Shown: positions 1 through 4,057 of the stretch, one piece after another
How the letters are laid out: each line of letters begins with the position of its first letter
How positions within the stretch are numbered: the stretch's first letter is position 1
Source of the DNA: an uncultured Clostridia bacterium
GTDB lineage: Bacteria > Bacillota > Clostridia > Lachnospirales > Lachnospiraceae
DNA: 6,175 nucleotides
Direction of reading: 5' to 3'
Assembly (NCBI GenBank): GCA_947088195.1
Contig: CAMUFS010000192.1
Coordinates: 1 to 6,175 of the forward strand
Made by a program: the position numbers and the translations under genes
The notes under the pieces: model-generated
What the model was told of the DNA's origin: nothing
Databases searched by the model: none
Seen by the model: the letters and a program-made list of their open reading frames with translations, nothing else

Positions 1-64
1 AATTCTCTGGGCGGCCCCTTCTAGAATATGATTCACCACCCCACAATCACAAATAGCCTATAAG

Positions 65-98
65 GATGTTTTGTACAAAGTATAAAAAGTAAAACATC
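65..98. repeat. 8-bp inverted repeat upstream of nrdG
   Basis: GATGTTTT (65-72) and AAAACATC (91-98) are perfect inverted copies separated by 18 A/T-rich bases. The repeat lies just upstream of the nrdG promoter. It could be the weak terminator of a gene left of the window or a regulator site. The stem is A/T-rich and the downstream T-run is interrupted, so neither reading is strong. It does not match the NrdR-box pattern I know. Positions 1-64 hold no feature I can support. Confidence 0.35.
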
Positions 99-108
99 AT
101 ATTTTCTC

Positions 109-136
109 TTGCGTTTTTTCTCTGATATGATATAAT
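109..136 (+). promoter_or_regulatory. Extended -10 promoter of nrdG
   Basis: A perfect TATAAT (131-136) is preceded by TGA (128-130), which gives the extended -10 pattern TGnTATAAT. Sixteen bases further upstream is TTGCGT (109-114), a partial -35 matching only its first three positions. A start near 143 would give a leader of about 43 bases carrying the nrdG ribosome binding site. This is a housekeeping sigma-A type promoter, and it implies that nrdG can be transcribed independently of whatever lies upstream. Confidence 0.65.
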
Positions 137-185
137 CATAGAAATGCAATTTTCCATGTTATTATTCAGAAAATGAGGACTGCCC

Positions 186-713
186 ATGTACTATGCTGCG
201 TTAAAAAAACATGATATCGCAAATGGAACTGGTATCCGTGTCTCTTTGTTTGTAAGTGGCTGTACACATCACTGCAAAAATTGCTTTAATCAGGAGACAT
301 GGGATTTTCACTATGGCAAAGAGTTTACTGCCACAACAATAGATGAGATTCTTGATGCACTCAAGCCTTCTTATATTGCTGGTCTTAGTATACTTGGCGG
401 AGAACCATTTGAATACAGCAATCAACAAGGTCTTCTTCCCCTTCTCAGAAAAGTGAAAAAAACTTATCCTCAGAAAAATATCTGGTGCTATACCGGATAT
501 CTCTATGATCGTGATATTATTGATAACATGTGCAGCAAATGGGAGGAGACAAAAGAATTTCTCTCCTATATCGACATTTTGATCGATGGAGAATATATAG
601 AAGAGCTGAAGCAGCCAAATCTGCTTTTTCGCGGCTCTGCTAATCAGCGATCCATTCTGGTGCAAGAATCTTTACAAGCAGGTTCTCTTGTTTTTTGGAC
701 CCCACCAGATTAA
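186..713 (+). CDS. nrdG: Anaerobic ribonucleoside-triphosphate reductase activating protein
   Basis: This is a cytoplasmic radical-SAM activase that uses S-adenosylmethionine and a 4Fe-4S cluster to place the glycyl radical on the class III reductase NrdD, enabling dNTP synthesis without oxygen. The 175-residue protein is of normal family length. It opens with the typical YYAALKKHDIANGTGIRVSLF segment, partly visible as MYYAALKKHD then GTGIRVSLFVSGC. The cluster motif CxxxCxxC is at C26, C30 and C33, and the SAM-binding GGEPF is at 71-75. A conserved RGSANQRSI segment lies near the C terminus. The ATG follows GAGG (175-178) with 7 bases of spacing. The nrdD partner is usually directly upstream in related genomes; here the 185 bases to the left contain no recognisable nrdD end, and nrdG has its own promoter. 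The family call is secure. Confidence 0.95.
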   Translation: MYYAALKKHDIANGTGIRVSLFVSGCTHHCKNCFNQETWDFHYGKEFTATTIDEILDALKPSYIAGLSILGGEPFEYSNQQGLLPLLRKVKKTYPQKNIWCYTGYLYDRDIIDNMCSKWEETKEFLSYIDILIDGEYIEELKQPNLLFRGSANQRSILVQESLQAGSLVFWTPPD

Positions 714-736
714 ATACTTGCAATGCACATTTTACG

Positions 737-771
737 GAGACAGCCGTGTTTTCACAGATGTCTCTTTCTTT
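737..771 (+). terminator. Probable intrinsic terminator after nrdG
   Basis: GAGACA (737-742) pairs with TGTCTC (759-764). An inner GTG/CAC stem (746-748, 753-755) closes a TTTT loop, with a small internal loop between the stems. TTTCTTT follows directly. The position, 24 bases after the nrdG stop, fits termination of nrdG. The T-tract is interrupted by one C, so efficiency is uncertain. The remaining bases up to dut contain a distant 7-bp inverted repeat (773-779 with 820-826) but no convincing dut promoter. Confidence 0.5.
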
Positions 772-853
772 ATGCGCAGGACTCATCAATTTTAAGACAC
801 GATAGCATACAAACAATATCTGCGCACAAAATACTATAGAAATGGAGATTATT

Positions 854-1300
854 ATGTTAAAGGGACCCATTCATATTAAAAAATTAAACACAAACGCTAT
901 TATTCCAACCTATGGCACAGAATTTTCTGCTGGCGCTGATCTATACACCTGCATTTCTGAAGCTGTCACATTGGCACCAGGAGAAACGGTCCTTATTCAT
1001 ACCGGGCTTGCCATGGAGATACCAGAAGGCTTTGTTGGTCTTATCTATGCAAGAAGCAGCCTTGCCGTAAAGGGTGGACTAGCCCCTGCCAATAAGGTAA
1101 GTGTGATTGACTCTGACTATAGGGGTGAGCTTATGATTCCCATTCACAATCATTCATCACAAAGCCAGACAATCGAGCCTGCACAGCGCATCGCACAGAT
1201 TATCTTCACCCCATATTATATGGCACAATTTGAGGAAATAGAAGAACTGCCTGACACCGCTCGCGGTGTGGGAGGCTTTGGTTCGACTGGTAAATATTAA
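854..1300 (+). CDS. dut: Deoxyuridine 5'-triphosphate nucleotidohydrolase (dUTPase)
   Basis: This homotrimeric dUTPase hydrolyses dUTP to dUMP and pyrophosphate, lowering dUTP and supplying the dTMP precursor. All five trimeric-dUTPase motifs are visible in the 148 residues: AGADLY (26-31), YARSSLA (65-71), SVIDSDYRGE (83-92, with the catalytic-type aspartates D86/D88), QRIAQIIF (111-118) and the C-terminal RGVGGFGSTG (137-146) that closes over the substrate. I chose ATG 854 because GGAG (844-847) lies 6 bases before it. An in-frame ATG at 842 would add only four residues, has no ribosome binding site, and itself overlaps that GGAG. The gene sits between nrdG and pyrBI, all pyrimidine or deoxynucleotide functions, and may be co-transcribed with pyrBI. 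Confidence 0.95.
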   Translation: MLKGPIHIKKLNTNAIIPTYGTEFSAGADLYTCISEAVTLAPGETVLIHTGLAMEIPEGFVGLIYARSSLAVKGGLAPANKVSVIDSDYRGELMIPIHNHSSQSQTIEPAQRIAQIIFTPYYMAQFEEIEELPDTARGVGGFGSTGKY

Positions 1301-1313
1301 TTTTTAAATCCAA

Positions 1314-1333
1314 CTGTGTGATAAAACATACAG
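1314..1333 (+). other. Small hairpin between dut and pyrB
   Basis: CTGTGTG (1314-1320) pairs with CATACAG (1327-1333), with one G-T wobble and a six-base ATAAAA loop. It is not followed by a T-tract, so it is a poor terminator. An overlapping TGT-GATAAA could be a weak extended -10 for pyrB. The gap is too short for a PyrR-type attenuator of the Bacillus kind. Its role is unknown. Confidence 0.25.
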
Positions 1334-1361
1334 ATAAAAATAATTTTATGGAGGCAAAACT

Positions 1362-2288
1362 ATGAGACATTTATTAAACCCATTGGATTTCTCTGTAGAA
1401 GAGCTTGATGAGCTGATGGATGTGGCACTTGATATCAGCAAGCATCCTGAACAGTACTCTGAGCGCTGCAAAGGTAAAAAGATTGCCACTCTCTTCTATG
1501 AACCAAGCACCCGAACACGTTTGAGTTTTGAGGCTGCTATGCTCAATCTTGGCGGCAGCGTCCTTGGCTTTTCTTCTGCTGCATCAAGCTCCGCTTCCAA
1601 AGGTGAGAGTGTAGCTGATACCATACGCATGGTTTCCTGTTATGCAGATATCTGTGCCATGCGCCATCCAAAAGAGGGTGCGCCGCTGGTCGCTTCTCTT
1701 CATTCTTCCATTCCCGTTATCAATGCCGGAGATGGAGGCCATCAGCATCCAACACAGACTCTCACGGATCTGATGACCATCCGCACCTTAAAGGGGCGTC
1801 TTAATCACATCACCATAGGTCTTTGCGGTGATCTAAAATTTGGGCGGACCGTCCATTCCCTGATCAATGCATTAGTGCGCTATGAAAATGTTCGTTTTGT
1901 TCTTATTTCTCCAAATGAGCTTCGCATACCAGACTATATCCGTCAGGAGGTTCTCTCTGACAACCACGCTGAATTTAAAGAAGTAATCCACCTTGAGGAT
2001 GTTATGCCGGAGCTTGATATTCTGTATATGACCCGTGTACAGAGAGAGCGCTTCTTTAATGAAGAGGAATATATCCGCATGAAAGACTGCTATATTCTTG
2101 ATGCCAAGAAGATGGAGCTTGCCAGACCAGATATGCTGGTACTTCATCCTCTCCCACGCGTCAACGAGATCTCTGTGGAGGTGGACAAGGACCCTCGCGC
2201 CAAATATTTTGAACAAGTACAATTTGGTGTCTACATCCGCATGGCATTGATTCTAAAATTATTAGAGGAGGCGAACAGATTATGTTAA
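1362..2288 (+). CDS. pyrB: Aspartate carbamoyltransferase catalytic chain
   Basis: The enzyme joins carbamoyl phosphate and L-aspartate to give N-carbamoyl-L-aspartate, the first committed step of de novo pyrimidine synthesis in the cytoplasm. The 308-residue length is typical. The carbamoyl-phosphate signature FYEPSTRTRLSFE (45-57) carries the STRTR loop at 49-53. The mobile loop supplied by the neighbouring subunit is SSSASKGES, with K80. Further active-site segments are GDGGHQHPTQTLTDL (123-137), TRVQRER (224-230, aspartate-binding region) and HPLPR (262-266). ATG 1362 follows GGAGG (1350-1354) with 7 bases of spacing. The stop codon overlaps the start of pyrI by 7 bases, so the two chains are probably made together for a regulated holoenzyme. 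No leader peptide or PyrR site is evident upstream. Confidence 0.97.
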   Translation: MRHLLNPLDFSVEELDELMDVALDISKHPEQYSERCKGKKIATLFYEPSTRTRLSFEAAMLNLGGSVLGFSSAASSSASKGESVADTIRMVSCYADICAMRHPKEGAPLVASLHSSIPVINAGDGGHQHPTQTLTDLMTIRTLKGRLNHITIGLCGDLKFGRTVHSLINALVRYENVRFVLISPNELRIPDYIRQEVLSDNHAEFKEVIHLEDVMPELDILYMTRVQRERFFNEEEYIRMKDCYILDAKKMELARPDMLVLHPLPRVNEISVEVDKDPRAKYFEQVQFGVYIRMALILKLLEEANRLC

Positions 2289-2704
2289 ATGTCGGAAAAT
2301 TAAATGAAGGTGTAGTTCTTGACCATATCAAAGCGGGAAAAGCGATGGATATCTATCGTGATTTAAAGCTTGATAAAATTGACAACTGTGTTGCCATTAT
2401 CAAAAATGCACGCAGTAACAAGATGGGTAAAAAAGATATTATAAAAATCGAGACTTCCATTGACAGCATCGATCTTGATATTCTCGGTTTTATCGATCAC
2501 AATATCACAGTAAATATTATTAAGGATGGTGAGATTGTCAGAAAGAAAGATCTCGCTCTTCCCAAAAAAATTGTCAATGTAATAAAATGCAAAAATCCCC
2601 GCTGTATTACTTCCATCGAGCAGGAACTGGAACAGGTTTTTGTTCTTACCAATGAAGAAAAAGCAGTATACCGCTGCAGATACTGTGAAGAAAAATACGA
2701 TTAA
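2282..2704 (+). CDS. pyrI: Aspartate carbamoyltransferase regulatory chain
   Basis: The regulatory subunit binds nucleotide effectors and bridges PyrB trimers to form the allosteric holoenzyme. The 140-residue protein starts LNVGKLNEGVVLDHI, typical of the allosteric domain. Its zinc domain has four cysteines at C103, C108, C132 and C135; the C-x4-C-x23-C-x2-C spacing is the same as I recall for the Escherichia coli chain. The start codon lies inside the end of pyrB (7-base overlap), and GAGGAGG (2265-2271) is about 10 bases upstream, within the pyrB coding region. The gene ends 12 bases before the right-end-like motif of the element that follows, and no standard terminator of the pyrBI operon can be seen. 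The C terminus appears complete. Confidence 0.96.
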   Translation: MLNVGKLNEGVVLDHIKAGKAMDIYRDLKLDKIDNCVAIIKNARSNKMGKKDIIKIETSIDSIDLDILGFIDHNITVNIIKDGEIVRKKDLALPKKIVNVIKCKNPRCITSIEQELEQVFVLTNEEKAVYRCRYCEEKYD

Positions 2705-2715
2705 GGAGTATTTTC

Positions 2716-3043
2716 TGTCAACTCCCCATCCCCTAAAGGGACTGGGCTTGTAACTACTCAGTCGTAGTAACGGATTGCTCCTCCGACCTTTCATTTTATA
2801 GATATTACTATCTAAAGTGGCGTTACATCATAGGGGGATTGACCGCACCTTTTCCAGCAAAGATCTACTCCGCTGGAACTACTAAGCGTAGTTTTTCTCT
2901 GTATCAGGTACTAACATTCCCATGCCGTACAGAGGTGATACCATAGTACATTTTACACCGTATTCGGTTTTTATACGATAACTCTATGTACTTTTCAAAG
3001 AACAAAGAGTGCCTTTCGCAAAATGCCCAACGGTTTTCTCTTG
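2716..3043 (-). ncRNA. Solo omegaRNA-like structured transcript
   Basis: Starting about 7 bases after the minus-strand -10, the predicted RNA folds into a chain of local stems. These are AGTACAT/ATGTACT (2945-2951 with 2986-2992, enclosing CGTAT/ATACG), CTCTGTA/TACAGAG (2897-2903, 2928-2934), AACTAC/GTAGTT (2877-2882, 2888-2893), TTCCAGC/GCTGGAA (2852-2858, 2872-2878), TAGATA/TATCTA (2799-2804, 2809-2814), CGGA/TCCG (2771-2774, 2782-2785), ACTAC/GTAGT (2753-2757, 2764-2768) and the end hairpin (2725-2746). On the minus strand the 3' part, GGTCGGAGGAGCAATCCG followed by AAGCCC, hairpin and AGTTGAC, is laid out like TnpB guide RNAs. These overlap the element's right end and take their guide from flanking DNA. 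That guide would be antisense to the pyrI 3' end. No TnpB is encoded here. The stems are seen; the omegaRNA identity is inferred from resemblance. Confidence 0.5.
2725..2746 (-). repeat. Right-end-type hairpin of the IS605-like element
   Basis: CCCA (2725-2728) pairs with TGGG (2743-2746), T2729 with A2741 (C2742 bulged), and CCC (2730-2732) with GGG (2738-2740) around a CTAAA loop. On the minus strand it is flanked by AAGCCC on the 5' side and GGGGAGTTGACA on the 3' side. This is the subterminal hairpin recognised by HUH transposases (TnpA) in the IS200/IS605 family, and also the 3' end of the omegaRNA scaffold. Confidence 0.6.
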
Positions 3044-3049
3044 ATTTTA

Positions 3050-3078
3050 AGTATAGCATAAGAGTTTATTGTTAGCAA
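3050..3078 (-). promoter_or_regulatory. Minus-strand promoter for the structured RNA
   Basis: On the minus strand, TTGCTA (3073-3078 in + coordinates) is followed by a 17-base spacer and TATACT (3050-3055). TGC directly precedes the -10, giving an extended -10. The match is 4/6 for the -35 and 5/6 for the -10 with ideal spacing. The predicted start is near 3043, pointing into the stem-rich region and away from the HAD gene. Confidence 0.55.
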
Positions 3079-3081
3079 CAA
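3069..3081. promoter_or_regulatory. 13-base palindrome between back-to-back promoter elements
   Basis: TTGTT-AGC-AACAA is a 5-bp dyad with a 3-base centre. It covers the minus-strand -35 (3073-3078) and lies 2 bases before a plus-strand TATAAT (3084-3089). A protein bound here could affect both directions. No regulator is known to me for this exact site, and at this AT content it may be chance. Confidence 0.25.
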
Positions 3082-3083
3082 AA

Positions 3084-3089
3084 TATAAT
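3084..3089 (+). promoter_or_regulatory. Possible -10 box for the HAD gene
   Basis: A perfect TATAAT precedes the HAD gene, but no good -35 lies 15-19 bases upstream and there is no TG extension. Transcription from it would start near 3096, at the AAGGAG motif, giving a leader of about 60 bases made almost entirely of the 3104-3146 hairpin. A perfect hexamer in such AT-rich DNA can occur by chance. Confidence 0.3.
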
Positions 3090-3095
3090 ATTAAG

Positions 3096-3101
3096 AAGGA
3101 G
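3096..3101 (+). promoter_or_regulatory. AAGGAG ribosome binding motif separated from its start codon by a hairpin
   Basis: AAGGAG is a near-perfect Shine-Dalgarno motif but lies 55 bases before the HAD ATG at 3157. The bases directly before the ATG (CCTAAAAATTTT) contain none. If the 43-base palindrome 3104-3146 folds in the mRNA, the unpaired distance from motif to ATG drops to about 12 bases. The motif is seen; its use for this gene is inferred. Confidence 0.4.
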
Positions 3102-3103
3102 TT

Positions 3104-3146
3104 GGCTGTTCCTCCCACCCCGCAAGCGAAGTGGGTTTCCGCAGCC
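3104..3146. repeat. Compound palindrome upstream of the HAD gene
   Basis: GGCTG (3104-3108) pairs with CAGCC (3142-3146). After an asymmetric internal loop, CCCAC pairs with GTGGG, topped by CGC/GCG. On the minus strand the core reads GGAAACCCAC, loop, GTGGGAGGAA, like IS200/IS605 end hairpins or REP-type repeats derived from them. It has no T-tract in the plus direction, so it is not an ordinary terminator. It may be the left end of the element described at 2716-3146 or an independent dispersed repeat. Confidence 0.6.
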
Positions 3147-3156
3147 TAAAAATTTT

Positions 3157-3972
3157 ATGAAATATCAAATGCTAGTACTAGATATAGACGGCACCTTAAC
3201 AACCTCGGACAAAACCATTTCCCCTGCCACAAAGGATGCTCTGCTTAAGCTGCAGCAGGATGGTATCTATGTGGTGCTCGCCTCTGGTCGTCCTACGGCA
3301 GGAATCCTTCCCTATGCAAGATCACTTCGGCTGCATGAATTTGGAAATTATATTCTATCCTTCAATGGTGCCAAGATCTTAAATATGAAAACCAATGCTG
3401 TTATCTATGATAAAACACTTCCTTCCAGCGTGATCCCTACTCTCTATCAAGAGGCGTGCGATTCTCATATTGGGCTTATCAGCTATGAGGGAAATGATGC
3501 GATCGCCGCCACACCTATTGACCACTATATGGAATATGAAGCGCGCATTAATCAGATCGCGATCCGTCAGGTGCCTGATTTTCCAAGCTATGTCACTTTT
3601 CCAGTCAATAAATGCCTGATGACTGGTGATCCAGAAACCCTGATCCCTGTAGAAAAACGATTGAAAAATCACTTTCATGGTCTGCTAAGTATCTACCGCT
3701 CTGAGCCTTATTTTCTGGAAATTATGCCACAGAATATAGACAAAGCTGCCTCCCTTCAACGTCTGTTGGGCGCTCTGGGCTTAACACAAGAGCAGATGAT
3801 TTGCTGTGGGGATGGTTTTAATGATATTACTATGATAGAATTTGCTGGTCTTGGTGTTGCAATGGCAAATGCACAAGAAATTGTCAAAAAATCTGCCGAT
3901 TTTGTCACAAGCTCAAATAATGAGGATGGCATTGTTGCCGTTATTAGAAAATTTTTAGATAAAAATGAATAG
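3157..3972 (+). CDS. Cof-type HAD-IIB family hydrolase (sugar or nucleotide phosphatase)
   Basis: This cytoplasmic Mg2+-dependent phosphatase of the haloacid dehalogenase superfamily has the Cof/YidA-like C2B cap. The 271 residues contain motif I DIDGT (nucleophile D9, acid/base D11), motif II S43 in LASGRP, motif III lysine K196 in NIDKAASL, and motif IV GDGFND (218-223) followed by GVAMANA (233-239). The cap domain occupies roughly residues 85-185. Members dephosphorylate sugar phosphates, flavin or pyridoxal phosphates; the substrate cannot be read from the sequence. The ATG has no adjacent ribosome binding site. A good AAGGAG lies 55 bases upstream across a hairpin. The gene is convergent with the phosphodiesterase and shows no obvious link to pyrBI. 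Confidence 0.93.
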   Translation: MKYQMLVLDIDGTLTTSDKTISPATKDALLKLQQDGIYVVLASGRPTAGILPYARSLRLHEFGNYILSFNGAKILNMKTNAVIYDKTLPSSVIPTLYQEACDSHIGLISYEGNDAIAATPIDHYMEYEARINQIAIRQVPDFPSYVTFPVNKCLMTGDPETLIPVEKRLKNHFHGLLSIYRSEPYFLEIMPQNIDKAASLQRLLGALGLTQEQMICCGDGFNDITMIEFAGLGVAMANAQEIVKKSADFVTSSNNEDGIVAVIRKFLDKNE

Positions 3973-3987
3973 ATAGTATAATCCTCC

Positions 3988-4028
3988 ATTCCCGCTTAGC
4001 GTCTGTTACATTTTCGCTCAGCGGGAAT
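3988..4028. terminator. Strong hairpin between convergent genes
   Basis: ATTCCCGCT (3988-3996) pairs perfectly with AGCGGGAAT (4020-4028). After one T/C mismatch, AGCG (3998-4001) pairs with CGCT (4015-4018), leaving a 13-base loop. It starts 16 bases after the HAD stop and lies 30 bases beyond the stop of the convergent gene, so a shared bidirectional terminator is the natural reading. Neither side has a clear T-tract, so it may instead be a 3'-end stabilising hairpin or a repeat. Confidence 0.5.
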
Positions 4029-4057
4029 AGAGTGACAAAAGACAATGACAAACCTCT

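Larger units (their letters stand above)
2716..3146 (-). mobile_element. IS200/IS605-like non-autonomous element without tnpA or tnpB (putative)
   Basis: The DNA between pyrI and the HAD gene carries no credible ORF but has palindromes of the kind found at IS200/IS605 ends. On the minus strand one end reads AAGCCC, hairpin, GGGGAGTTGAC (2716-2749), which I recognise as the right-end pattern of tnpB-carrying elements. At the other side is a palindrome with GGAAACCCAC and GTGGGAGGAA arms (3104-3146), which resembles the subterminal hairpins of the same superfamily. About 430 bases would make this a MITE-like derivative. There is no target-site duplication to look for, because these elements insert by single-strand transposition without one. 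The exact boundaries are uncertain, and the right palindrome may be a separate repeat. Confidence 0.55.

Noticed and set aside
1..24. Possible C-terminal tail of an upstream plus-strand gene (frame 1 reads NSLGGPF then stop)
   Set aside because: Seven codons are too few, and the other two frames also end within the first 56 bases, so none can be preferred.
842..853. Upstream ATG as the dut start
   Set aside because: It has no ribosome binding site and overlaps the GGAG that serves ATG 854.
201..870. Minus-strand open frames opposite nrdG and the nrdG-dut gap
   Set aside because: They are antisense to well-supported genes, have no recognisable domains or ribosome binding sites, and overlap the nrdG promoter-terminator unit.
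1301..1361. PyrR attenuator or leader peptide controlling pyrB
   Set aside because: The 61-base gap is too short for anti-terminator/terminator folds and has no T-tract terminator or pyrimidine-rich leader ORF.
2363..2794. 143-codon minus-strand open frame starting inside the structured RNA and running antisense through pyrI
   Set aside because: Most of it is the reverse of pyrI and it shows no family motifs. Its first 30 codons are the translated element end, a common artefact of such repeats.
2716..3146. Group I or group II intron, or IStron
   Set aside because: I see no group I core motifs, no group II domain V, and no interrupted gene. The region lies between two complete genes.
2716..3146. 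CRISPR array or tracrRNA
   Set aside because: There are no regularly spaced direct repeats; the repeats seen are local inverted pairs of different sequence.
2705..3156. Riboswitch or T-box on the plus strand controlling the HAD gene
   Set aside because: I recognise no T-box, ligand-binding core or terminator with T-tract. The promoter and end motifs fit the minus strand better.
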